From: CAIZQW01 sp942493055
Lineage (GTDB): Bacteria > Verrucomicrobiota > Kiritimatiellia > RFP12 > UBA1067
DNA length: 64,000 nucleotides
Direction of reading: 5' to 3'
Assembly: GCA_942493055.1 (NCBI GenBank)
Contig: OW818680.1
Location: forward strand, 2,480,001-2,544,000
A model generated the notes under the pieces. The model made no database searches. It saw only the letters and a program-made list of their open reading frames with translations, and was not told the origin of the DNA. The position numbers and the translations under genes are program-made. The stretch's first letter is position 1, and every line of letters begins with the position of its first letter. Positions 7,611 through 16,325 of the stretch are shown piece by piece.

Positions 7611-10600
7611 TTAAAAAATCATAATCAGCGTGCCTTTGCCTTTGACTACGATCTGTCCTGTTACACCCGGTGAAGAGTCAGTGACGCCTGTGGCGAAATA
7701 AGAGGCGGGATATGAGCCTGGCGCGATACGGGTTGCGCCCACTGTCATATCGCCCAGCGAGAGGGTATAGCCGTTGAGATCCAACTTCGTATTCGCCTCC
7801 ATCGTCAGCGCTGCCATGTTCACGTTGTTTGTTGAGAGCTTGACGATCGCATAGTCCTCGATTGACAGTGATGCCTGCGTGAGCACGTCCGTCTCACCGC
7901 CGTTACGTGTCGACGGGAACCAGGTGGCTGAGTTGCTGTTGACGGAATAGTTATCGTTGCGGATAATGACCAGACCCGCACCTTCGGCTTGGACTGCGGT
8001 CTGGAGATAAACCGTGCCGGCGGATGAAAGATAACTGGCCGTCGTGGAGGACGTGGAGACGCCGCTCGCGCTGATGCCTGTCACCCCGAAGGCGTCGAAC
8101 GTGGCGTCGGCCTCTGTCAGGCGGAGGGCGACACGTCCGCCGCCGCCCGCGTAAACCGTGTTGGCGCCGACACCCCCGTTAGCCCGGATCGTTCCGGAAC
8201 CCGTCAGCGTGCCCGCACGGATGTTGATCGTTCCGCCTGCCCCGGGCCAGTAGCTGCCACGGAGCGAGGTAGAAGATATTGCCCCGTCCACATTGAGGTT
8301 GCCGCTCACGGTCAGCAGGAGAGCACCCCCGCCGCCGGTCATCGTAGCACGGTCGCCGCTCTGCGCAAAATTACCTGGCAAAGTTGGGTTCAGAATTGAA
8401 TCGTACCCCTTACTGGTCACATCCGCCGCGGATTGTCCGCCATGGTAGCCCTTGGTGCCTGCCAAGTCAGCCGGATAATCCACGCCTGCATTGTCGGCGA
8501 TGATCTTACCGCCCGAAACAACATTGAGATTTCCGACAACGGAGAGATCCATCCTGGCATGAGCCGCCAGCGTGTTTCTCATCAAGGGGATGCATCCTAT
8601 CGCTCCTCCATTCGCAACCGTGACATCTCCCGTGATGACGTACGGGGAATCCGCCTGGAAGACCCAGTTGGACGTGAAGGTGAGGGGTGTGCCGACACCG
8701 AGGTCGATCGTTCCGCCCATGTAGAGAATACCGCTCTGGTAGGATGTGTTCAAGCTGCTCACGCTTGGCAAGCCGCTGGGCAGGCTTAACGTCGTGCCAG
8801 CCGGAATCGAGAGCACACCATAGTTTCGGAAGAGAATGGAGTCGAACGTCCACGTCTGTCCAGGAGCGATACAGGTCGTCCCATACTTCGTCGGCGGCTG
8901 ACAGCCGTAACTCCGTGCACCCAAGTTATCAACGATCAGCTTGCCGTAAGGCTGGCCAAACGTCTTGATGAGGATGGTCCCCGCTCCGGTCGAGGAGTTG
9001 CCCCACCCGCCCCGCGCCGAGAGATTTGCAACGTTCAGACCGAAGGTTGTCGCCTCTGTCAACTCAAGGCCGATCCGCCCGCCACTGCCGGCGGATTGCC
9101 CGTAATAACCATTTCCAGAGACAGAAACACTCCCGGAACCGGTAGCGGCTTTTGTCTTGATATAGACAGACCCGCCTGCGCCCACAGCCGTTTGCGCACC
9201 GGAATCCGCAGCTTTCGCATTCAGCGTACCGTTGATCGTCGTCGCGCCGGCGACCTCCAGCCAGATCGCGCCGCCACCAGTCTGAGCCCAGCTCGCAGCG
9301 CCGATATCTGCCGGATAATAGACGTTGCCGGAGACATTGGAGAAGTTGTCGCGTGAACCGCCATGAACGCCGAGCGCGCCCCCGGCCGGGAACCTGTTGA
9401 GCCCATAGCCTCTGCCCTGCACGTTCATCTTTGCGTCAGAGCCAAGGACCAAGTCACCGCCAACCGAGGCCTGTAAATGGTAGACCTGCGCAGTGTTGTT
9501 CGACGGATGCGTCCATGTTCCGCCATTGATCGTCGCGTGACCCGAAATCGCAAAGTTAGTGAAGACCGCAGCGACCACGTTGGTGTATTGGACAGGGAAG
9601 GTCACAGTCCCCGTGTAGTTGGAGGTCTGGGTCCAGGAGGCGACGGTATCGGAAAGGCCGTTCACACCATCGACATCCCAAGTCATGTTTGCAGTTGAGA
9701 AGAGGTCGAGCAAAATGGCATCCGAAGCGTTCGGCACCCGGTTTTGCGACCAGTTGGCGGCCACTGAGGCATTCCCGGCTGTCGTGGCGATCCAGCAGTT
9801 CTTGTCCGCAGGATAGTCGTAGTTCTGGACCGTCACCGTTGTGGCGTTCGAGGCACCGACAAAGTAGGCGCCTGAAGCAAGGGTCAGGATTACGGTGGTG
9901 TCCGACATGTTCGCAGCCTCGACGAGGGGGAGCACGGGGATGGCGACAGAATCCTGTCCAGCCGGAATCGTGACTGAACCCGGGAGGCTTCCTGAAACAT
10001 AGTTCACCCCGGCCACGGCTGTTCCAGAGACCGTATAGTTCACGGTCAGGGGCGTCTGCGTGGCAGATGCGGGACGTCGCACGACTGCGGAGCCGGGGAC
10101 AAGCCCCTCTTCGAACGCATCCGCTCCGAGGGCCAACCAGACCTCGCCCATCAGAAGCGTGTCTCCCGTCTTCAGCACGGCGTGGAGGGCGTTCGTGGCT
10201 AGCACGGCATAGTAGTAGCTGGTATTGGTCGCCAGATTATCCAAGACCGTCGTGGCCGGGACACCCAGTGTCGGCGTAGCGGTCACCAGCTTCGAGAGTT
10301 CCCAGGAACTGGTCGAGTCGGAGCCCAGCGTCGTCCCGTAGCAGGCGATCACCGCTGTCTCTGCAGAGCCTTGGTCCAGCGTTGCTGAAAAGACGAAGGC
10401 GTTCGAGCCGTCCACCGTGACGGTCGGCGGATTGTTGAAGACCGGATAGGAGTCATCCGGCAAAGGCGCTACATCCGCCCACGTGCTGCCAATGAGGTAC
10501 TCATCGAAATAGACTTTTTTGCTGTTGGTGCGGTACGTTCCGGAAATCGTCATGCGCGTGAATGTTGTTCCCGAAGGAACTATGCGGTTGGTCACGGCCA

Positions 10601-11363
10601 ACGAGAAACTGTCAGGTGCCGAGGGATCCACGGCCACGCGTACGATGTCCTCACCGCCCGGTCCGGCCCCCAATTCGATTTTGGCGACACAGAGGTAGGT
10701 CTGGTCAGCGACAGGATTCGTAACCAACACCGTGTTGGTGCCGTTGACGCGCAGCATCAGGCTGGGCGTTCCTCCGCTCTTCTGAAATCCGAAATGAATT
10801 CCATTCGTTGACACTTGAGGAGCGGGAAGCGTGGCATTACCGCTTCCTAAGTTCCACGTCCCCAAACCCGCACCCACGGAATGCGTATCTGCAAGCGCGG
10901 TTGTAAAACCGCTCCCCGCCCTCAGCAGCAAGCTGAAGTAGAAGGAGCCGGAGGTCGGAAGCCCAGACATTGCGCGCGTCTGAATGCGTCCATCCGTAGA
11001 GGTCGTGGACGCATTCATGATGATAAACGATCCACCCAACTCATCCAGCAGGATATTTCCAGGATAGGCCAAGCCCAGCGCATCAACCATGATAACGCTT
11101 GTACCTGTTCCCCAGGGGTTCGCTGATGACACTCCCAGCGTGCTGTTGGTCGCGCTCTGGCCCGCCAGACTCGCCAGTGTGTAACACCCGGTGCCGCTGG
11201 TTGCTACGGGATCTTTTACATAGACGGTCCCCGCCTGGAGCCCGCCAGCACCGACAAACGCCAAGGTTAGCAAACAGGCAACAAGGCCGCGCAGCGGACT
11301 AACAGCAACATCGTACAGTGCAACAAACGATTCCTCGAATCGTGCATTCAGTATTTTTTTCAT
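7611..11363 (-). CDS. Giant exported beta-strand repeat protein with Calx-beta domain
   Basis: 1250 residues with an unusually long leader: a 25-residue polar stretch (MKKILNARFEESF...VAVSPLRGL) before the hydrophobic core ACLLTLAFVGAGGLQA. Residues about 45-300 are a LamG-like beta domain, 425-515 a Calx-beta domain (TVSGTAVAGVNYVSG, VTIPAGQDSVAIPV). The remainder is long Gly/Ser/Thr-rich beta-helix-like sequence (GGGRVALRLTEADATF, GGTINIRAGTLTGSG). No membrane barrel is visible. It ends GTLIMIF, a tail shared with three other proteins of this window. The start has AAAAAGGAATCC in front. The next gene upstream (20 bases away) is a paralogue with a nearly identical leader, so both arose by duplication and are probably co-transcribed. 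Likely a cell-surface or secreted adhesin or glycan-binding protein; function not established. Confidence 0.8.
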   Translation of the reverse strand: MKKILNARFEESFVALYDVAVSPLRGLVACLLTLAFVGAGGLQAGTVYVKDPVATSGTGCYTLASLAGQSATNSTLGVSSANPWGTGTSVIMVDALGLAYPGNILLDELGGSFIIMNASTTSTDGRIQTRAMSGLPTSGSFYFSLLLRAGSGFTTALADTHSVGAGLGTWNLGSGNATLPAPQVSTNGIHFGFQKSGGTPSLMLRVNGTNTVLVTNPVADQTYLCVAKIELGAGPGGEDIVRVAVDPSAPDSFSLAVTNRIVPSGTTFTRMTISGTYRTNSKKVYFDEYLIGSTWADVAPLPDDSYPVFNNPPTVTVDGSNAFVFSATLDQGSAETAVIACYGTTLGSDSTSSWELSKLVTATPTLGVPATTVLDNLATNTSYYYAVLATNALHAVLKTGDTLLMGEVWLALGADAFEEGLVPGSAVVRRPASATQTPLTVNYTVSGTAVAGVNYVSGSLPGSVTIPAGQDSVAIPVLPLVEAANMSDTTVILTLASGAYFVGASNATTVTVQNYDYPADKNCWIATTAGNASVAANWSQNRVPNASDAILLDLFSTANMTWDVDGVNGLSDTVASWTQTSNYTGTVTFPVQYTNVVAAVFTNFAISGHATINGGTWTHPSNNTAQVYHLQASVGGDLVLGSDAKMNVQGRGYGLNRFPAGGALGVHGGSRDNFSNVSGNVYYPADIGAASWAQTGGGAIWLEVAGATTINGTLNAKAADSGAQTAVGAGGSVYIKTKAATGSGSVSVSGNGYYGQSAGSGGRIGLELTEATTFGLNVANLSARGGWGNSSTGAGTILIKTFGQPYGKLIVDNLGARSYGCQPPTKYGTTCIAPGQTWTFDSILFRNYGVLSIPAGTTLSLPSGLPSVSSLNTSYQSGILYMGGTIDLGVGTPLTFTSNWVFQADSPYVITGDVTVANGGAIGCIPLMRNTLAAHARMDLSVVGNLNVVSGGKIIADNAGVDYPADLAGTKGYHGGQSAADVTSKGYDSILNPTLPGNFAQSGDRATMTGGGGALLLTVSGNLNVDGAISSTSLRGSYWPGAGGTINIRAGTLTGSGTIRANGGVGANTVYAGGGGRVALRLTEADATFDAFGVTGISASGVSTSSTTASYLSSAGTVYLQTAVQAEGAGLVIIRNDNYSVNSNSATWFPSTRNGGETDVLTQASLSIEDYAIVKLSTNNVNMAALTMEANTKLDLNGYTLSLGDMTVGATRIAPGSYPASYFATGVTDSSPGVTGQIVVKGKGTLIMIF

Positions 11364-11383
11364 TATGGATTCCTTTTTGTTAA

Positions 11384-14300
11384 CTAGTTGAACAGGATAA
11401 GGGTTGCCGTGGGTTTGAAAGTGAGGACGACATCGTTGCCGTCACCGCCTGCGTAGGTGATGGCGTAGCGGCGTCCGCTTGCATCGAAGGTGGCGCCTTC
11501 GGGCAAGCCCGAGAAGGTGCCCTGGACTGCGTTAGCGCCCTGGTTGTCGATGATTGTCAGCGCGGAGACCACGCCAGGGAGGATGGAGAGGCTAAGGCTG
11601 GCGTTGTCCAGAAGCACCTTTGCGTCAGGATTGCTGAGAACGATCTTGCCACTGCCTGCGCCACCGACACCGATGCTGAGCGTCGCGCTGTTGTCGAGAC
11701 GCAAGTGACGTCCCAGCGTCAGCGTGCCCGGGAGGGATGCGTTCGTCCCCGGCGCGAGGGCGCCGCCCTCGACATTGATTGTGCGCTGGAGGGTTCCGGT
11801 ACCGCCGAGCGTGCCGCCCGCCCGCACCAGCGCAGGGCTGTTCGGCAGGGCGCCATTGACGAGCAGCGTGCCGCCGTCCACGAAGGTGTGGCCGGAATAG
11901 GTGCAGATGGAGTTGATGGCCGCCACGCCCGCGCCACGCTTGTAGAGGTTGTTGCGGTTGCTCGGGTTGCTGGCGTACGGCATGACGACGTTCGTCAGGA
12001 CAGCCTCGACTGTGCCCGACTCAAGCGTGAAGCTATAGGCACCGAGCGCGCAGCCGCCCACGCTGTCGGTGACGGCGCCGGAGGCCAGGGTGAAGTTCCC
12101 GAGGGCAGGACTGAAGCCGGCGATATCCAAGACACCCGTGCCGGTGACAGTGACAGGCGAGACGCCGCGGTTGGAGGCGGTTCCCGCACTGTTCAGGGGG
12201 CCCAGCGCTGCGGCGTGGCCGAACTTCAGCGTACCATCCGAGACGGTCACCGGGCCTGCGAGGGTATTGTTGCCGGAGAGCAGCAGCGTGCCCGGCCCGG
12301 TCTTGTTCAGCGCGCCGTAACCGGAGACGACTCCGGAGACTTCCAGCGTGCCGTCATCCGTCTGGAAAGTTCCGCCATTGGAGGTCAGCGCAACGCCCTT
12401 CGACGTGACGAACCCTGCTGTGGACTGGAGTGTTCCCCCGCCGAACGTCAGGGGCCCGCTTCCGAGGCAGCCGTCGGCATGGACTGCCACCGTTCCGCCG
12501 AGCAGGTAGGTCATGGTGGTGTGGCTGTTCGTGACGCACGCCAGCACCAGGGTCCCGGGGCCGGCCTTCTGCACGAAGCCGCCACTCAGCCGGGACGCTA
12601 TCGTCAGGGCTCCATCGCCATAGTGGTGGACGCTGAGTCCGCCGGCATAAACTACGCTACTGTTGACGCTGCCATTGATCGCATAGTCGTGCGCCCCCAA
12701 GAACAGCAGCCCACCGCCGTTGAGGGAGAGGTTGCCGCTGGTCAAGTTCAGGGATTGTCCGGGCCCGCTGGTGGCGAGCTTGAGGGTCCGCATCGAGGAG
12801 GCGCCGAAGGTCGCGCTTCCCGTGTGGGCCACGTTCTGATCCGTGCCGGGCACGGCGAAAGTGCCGTAGCCGGAATAGGCCACGATGGAGCCTCCGCTGA
12901 CCGTCGCCCAGTCGGCGGCGCCGACTGTGGCGTAGCCGATGCCGAGGATGCCGCTCGTATTGCCCGTCGTCGTGGAGGCGACACCGCTCTCGAGATCGAT
13001 CAGCCCGCCGCTGCTCCGGGTGATGGTGCCGAGGGCGAGGGTCGATGTCCCTCCTTCCGTGCGACGGACACGGGAGTGGCCGACGTCGAGCGTCGTTCCG
13101 CCGCCTGCGCCGAGCGTCTGGCTATAGCTGCCTCCCTTGAGCTGGAGGTCGACACCGCCGAGGACGAGCGCCGCAGTAATATTGGTCCCTGCGGTGAGGC
13201 GGCTGGCGTCGCCGGCGCTGTAGTCGAGGATCGTCGTGCCGCCCCGGAGCGAGGTTGCGCCGAGCAGGTCACTGGTACCGGCCAGCGTCAGCGTGCCGGC
13301 CCCTGCTTTGGCGAGGCCGCCCCAGAGGTTGGGAATTCCCGTGAGGGTGCAGGACGAGGAGAACACCGTCGAACCGGGCCCGAGGACGGTCAGGGTCCGG
13401 CTGGTGACACAATTCACGATGCCAGCGATGGTCAGGGTTCCGGAAGCGATATTGGCCAGCGTCGCGCCGGCGCCAAGGGTGAGGCGCCCGCCCAGCGTCA
13501 GGTCGTTCTCGCCAGTGAAGCCGAGGGGGCGTCCGCCATCATTGTTCGTGGATTGGCCAAGCGAGATGTCGTTGCCGAGGATCTGACCGTTTTCAAGCGC
13601 CTTGAGGTAGAAGCCCTGGCCGCTGTTGGAGTAGAGAGCCGAGAGGCCGAACGGTGTGATGGTGGCACCCGTGCCTCCGGGGCCACCGACCGTAATGGTG
13701 TTAAAACCGCTTCCTGGCTGGACGACAATGTCCGTGCTGCGCCCACTGCTGGCGCCCTCGCCAAATAAGTTGGTGCCGGTGAGCGTCAAGTTCGCCCCAG
13801 TGCCTGTAAAGACAAACTTGGCCCCCTTGTTGTTCACGTTGTACGAATTGCCGGCGTTGGACTCCCAGATCTCCGCACTGATCGTGAGGTCGGCACCGGA
13901 GGGGAGCGTCGGGCTCTGGGGGTTGTTGTTGGGAACGGTGTTGTCGCACAGCGAGTAGATGCCGGTGATCGTCATCGGCGCGGTGTTGACGATGTTGATG
14001 GTGGGCGCGGCATTGTGCGAGATCGCAAAGTTGGGCGTGACTCCGGAACCCGTCAGGGTCAATGCGCCGTCGCCCGACCAGTAGGTCGTTGCATTGTTGA
14101 TCTTTACCTTGTTGGCGATAGTTCGAGGAAAGTCCTCCACAAGGATCGTGCCTGTGTTGAGCGCGAAGGTCCCTGTGCCGAACGCGGCGTTGTTCCCGAT
14201 CCCGACAGTCGATGTGGACAGCGTCACACCGCCGCTGAAGGTGTTGGTGCCGTTAAGGCGGAAGCCGCCTGCTCCGCGTAAGGTCAGGGTCTGCGCGCCA

Positions 14301-14845
14301 GCGGCTCCGATGGCGTTGTTGACAATGACGGGGGAAACGCTGCCATTGGTCCAGGTCTGGTTGGCTGTCAAGGCTACAGGAACACCCTGTCCGCCGACGC
14401 TGGAACCGAGGGTCAGAGGACCTACTCCGTCTGCGATCTCGATGCCGCCGCTCCCGAGACTTAAGACTTGATCCGTGCCGCCGCCCAGCAGCGTGACACC
14501 TCCGCTGGCGCTGCCCACAAGCGAGAGTTTGGTCACAGCCTGAGGAGCATCGAGCGTCAGGCTCTGGAGGCCGGAGACTGTTGAAATATTAAAGACGGCT
14601 GTGTCGCTTGAGCCGGGAATGGTGACGGGATCAGGCGTGGTTGCGGACGCATCCGTGGACCAGCCTGTCAGCGTGTTCCAACTCCCGGCTGTGCCGTCCC
14701 AGTAGAGGGTTGCAGCCTGGAGTTCGCCAGTACCGACAAACGCCAAGGTCAACAAACAGGCAATAAGGCCGCGCAGCGGACTTACAGCAACAACGTATCG
14801 TGTAAAAAACGATTCAATGAATCGTGCGCTCAGGATTTTTTTCAT
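11384..14845 (-). CDS. Autotransporter-associated beta-strand repeat protein
   Basis: 1153 residues. The leader MKKILSARFIESF...VAVSPLRGLIACLLTLAFVG matches that of the downstream gene almost residue for residue. The mature part begins ATLYWDGTAGSWNTLTGWSTDA, the typical opening of such proteins. It contains several autotransporter-associated repeats (KAGAGTLTLAGTSDL, KAGPGTLVLACV, KTGPGTLLLSGNNT) over a predicted beta-helix. A C-terminal segment (LSIGVGGAGSGKIVLSN... GGDGNDVVLTF) closes the passenger-like region. There is no C-terminal barrel, so it is not a classical type V autotransporter; it ends ATLILFN, one version of the shared tail. The ribosome site GGAGG stands 6 bases before ATG 14845. 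Role: probable surface protein, exact function unknown. Confidence 0.82.
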   Translation of the reverse strand: MKKILSARFIESFFTRYVVAVSPLRGLIACLLTLAFVGTGELQAATLYWDGTAGSWNTLTGWSTDASATTPDPVTIPGSSDTAVFNISTVSGLQSLTLDAPQAVTKLSLVGSASGGVTLLGGGTDQVLSLGSGGIEIADGVGPLTLGSSVGGQGVPVALTANQTWTNGSVSPVIVNNAIGAAGAQTLTLRGAGGFRLNGTNTFSGGVTLSTSTVGIGNNAAFGTGTFALNTGTILVEDFPRTIANKVKINNATTYWSGDGALTLTGSGVTPNFAISHNAAPTINIVNTAPMTITGIYSLCDNTVPNNNPQSPTLPSGADLTISAEIWESNAGNSYNVNNKGAKFVFTGTGANLTLTGTNLFGEGASSGRSTDIVVQPGSGFNTITVGGPGGTGATITPFGLSALYSNSGQGFYLKALENGQILGNDISLGQSTNNDGGRPLGFTGENDLTLGGRLTLGAGATLANIASGTLTIAGIVNCVTSRTLTVLGPGSTVFSSSCTLTGIPNLWGGLAKAGAGTLTLAGTSDLLGATSLRGGTTILDYSAGDASRLTAGTNITAALVLGGVDLQLKGGSYSQTLGAGGGTTLDVGHSRVRRTEGGTSTLALGTITRSSGGLIDLESGVASTTTGNTSGILGIGYATVGAADWATVSGGSIVAYSGYGTFAVPGTDQNVAHTGSATFGASSMRTLKLATSGPGQSLNLTSGNLSLNGGGLLFLGAHDYAINGSVNSSVVYAGGLSVHHYGDGALTIASRLSGGFVQKAGPGTLVLACVTNSHTTMTYLLGGTVAVHADGCLGSGPLTFGGGTLQSTAGFVTSKGVALTSNGGTFQTDDGTLEVSGVVSGYGALNKTGPGTLLLSGNNTLAGPVTVSDGTLKFGHAAALGPLNSAGTASNRGVSPVTVTGTGVLDIAGFSPALGNFTLASGAVTDSVGGCALGAYSFTLESGTVEAVLTNVVMPYASNPSNRNNLYKRGAGVAAINSICTYSGHTFVDGGTLLVNGALPNSPALVRAGGTLGGTGTLQRTINVEGGALAPGTNASLPGTLTLGRHLRLDNSATLSIGVGGAGSGKIVLSNPDAKVLLDNASLSLSILPGVVSALTIIDNQGANAVQGTFSGLPEGATFDASGRRYAITYAGGDGNDVVLTFKPTATLILFN

Positions 14846-14859
14846 GGTCGTCCTCCATA

Positions 14860-14881
14860 GGTTAACAGAATCTTCTGTCTG
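14860..14881 (-). promoter_or_regulatory. Possible regulator site upstream of the repeat-protein pair
   Basis: GGTTAACAGAAT at 14860-14871 recurs as GGTTAACGGAAT at 16169-16180 upstream of the adjacent LacI gene. It overlaps CAGAATCTTCTG (14866-14877), an inverted repeat. A shared site for the LacI protein is a reasonable but weakly supported inference. Confidence 0.3.
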
Positions 14882-14937
14882 CTATCTTTTTATCAAAACC
14901 GTGGGAGGACTGTCAACAGGGTGGCGGACTGAGTGAA

Positions 14938-16134
14938 TTATTTCATTTTTTTCATGGAACAGCCGGAAGCGGGCATTGATACGCGCTTGCGTTTGCGCAC
15001 GGAGGTTGTTTGAAGCTCCGGACGAGGGCCCGTCGACTCACGGACGATCAGTTCCGTACGGCAACGGATCTCACAGTGCTGCAGGATTTCCGGCGCACGG
15101 GTCCCGGCCACCAAGTGAAGCAGCAAGTCGGCGGCGCACGCCCCCAGTTGGATTTTGGGGACACGGATTGTCGTGAGCGGAGGCGTGGTGAGCGACGCGA
15201 CATCGACATCGTCGAACCCCACGACACTGATGTCCTGCGGGATACGCAAGCCTGCCATGCGGGCGGCCTCGTAGACGCCGATCGCATAATGGTCGCAGGC
15301 GCAGAGCATAGCGGTCGGCCGCTCCTTGGCTTTCAGCATCGGCTGCAGCCCCTCCGCGATATCCCGGATATGGCCGGAACCGCGATAGTGCCACTCCGGA
15401 CGGGTCACCAGACCGGCCTCGGCCATGCCCACGAAATAGGCATGAAAACGCTCGCGGAAACTGGGATTTTCAGGATTCCCCACAAACCCGATTTCGCGAT
15501 GGCCGAGCTCCAGCAGATGAAGCAGGGCGCAGGTGGTGCTGCCCACGTTGTCGATCGCGACAACAGGGGGGCCGTTGATCCCCAGGATGTCCACGAGCAC
15601 CAACGGACAGCCGCACGTCTCGGCGAATGCCTGGACCTGCTTGTCCGGTTCCCCCAGCAGCAGGATGCCGCAGAGGCGGGAGGCGTGAATCCCGGCCAGG
15701 AAGTCCGCGTCCAACAGGTTGTTACTGACTTGCTGGATGGTCTTCATCCCATTGGGCGCGAGCACCGAGACGATCCCGTTGATGACGTGCCGGTAAAAGT
15801 CTGTCACCAGCCGGAAACGAGGAGAGAAAAAGAGATTCGTGGAGGCTTCGGTCAACAGCTCGATGGAGAGGTTGCTCGCGGAGAGCACCAGCGGTTCGAC
15901 TGCTTCGCGCCGGAAGATGACGACCTGCACAGAGCCGGACTTCCCCAAGGCGCCGCGCGGCCGTCCGCGCCGGGGGCCTGTGATGGCTTGTCCGCCGGCA
16001 TCGCCGGCCCGTGCAGCGACAAGGATGCGCCGCCTCAGTTGAGGCGCGACGTCTGTTGTTCCGTTAAGCGCCCGTGAGACCGTGGAGGGCGAACAGCCTG
16101 TGCGGCGCGCGATTTCTGCGATGGTAATACTCAT
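14938..16134 (-). CDS. LacI-family transcriptional regulator
   Basis: 398 residues from ATG 16134 (GGGAG ribosome site 6 bases ahead); a longer frame with ten extra codons is unlikely. The N-terminus is a LacI helix-turn-helix with hinge (TIAEIARRTGCSPSTVSRALNG), followed by a basic linker and a periplasmic-binding-like sensor domain (LLDADFLAGIHASRLCGILLLG, VVAIDNVGSTTCALLHLLELGHREIGFVG, DISVVGFDDVDVASLTTPPLTTIRV). It probably senses a sugar and controls the divergent FAD oxidoreductase gene, the repeat-protein pair downstream, or both. The C-terminus is extended by about 30 basic residues ending MKKMK, which is not usual for the family. Confidence 0.9.
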   Translation of the reverse strand: MSITIAEIARRTGCSPSTVSRALNGTTDVAPQLRRRILVAARAGDAGGQAITGPRRGRPRGALGKSGSVQVVIFRREAVEPLVLSASNLSIELLTEASTNLFFSPRFRLVTDFYRHVINGIVSVLAPNGMKTIQQVSNNLLDADFLAGIHASRLCGILLLGEPDKQVQAFAETCGCPLVLVDILGINGPPVVAIDNVGSTTCALLHLLELGHREIGFVGNPENPSFRERFHAYFVGMAEAGLVTRPEWHYRGSGHIRDIAEGLQPMLKAKERPTAMLCACDHYAIGVYEAARMAGLRIPQDISVVGFDDVDVASLTTPPLTTIRVPKIQLGACAADLLLHLVAGTRAPEILQHCEIRCRTELIVRESTGPRPELQTTSVRKRKRVSMPASGCSMKKMK

Positions 16135-16260
16135 TCGGACTCCCGTGATGTGAGCTTTTCTCAAAGGGGGTTAACGGAATACTCACTCATTTTTTTATTA
16201 TGACACACCCCATTGAATTCAGCAACAAGGAGTTTTCTCCTCCAACTCCCCTCCAACCCG

Positions 16261-16289
16261 TTGACCCGACTATCCGGACGTGTTATGAT
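16261..16289 (+). promoter_or_regulatory. Sigma-70-type promoter for the FAD oxidoreductase gene
   Basis: TTGACC at 16261-16266, a 17-base spacer, then TATGAT at 16284-16289. Transcription would start near 16296, and the ribosome site AAGGAGGGG at 16312-16320 precedes ATG 16326. The remaining divergent gap (16135-16260) holds GGTTAACGGAAT at 16169-16180 as a candidate LacI site. Confidence 0.7.
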
Positions 16290-16325
16290 TTCCAAGCGTA
16301 AGAAAAATTACAAGGAGGGGAAACG

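Noticed and set aside
11705..13768. Long plus-strand open frame of 687 codons
   Set aside because: It is the antisense of the autotransporter-repeat gene; repetitive Ala/Arg/Gly composition and no start signal.
7611..14845. PEP-CTERM, LPXTG or type IX sorting domain on the giant proteins
   Set aside because: There is no PEP motif followed by a membrane helix and Arg cluster, no LPXTG, and no 70-residue type IX domain; only the short GT-containing tail is seen.
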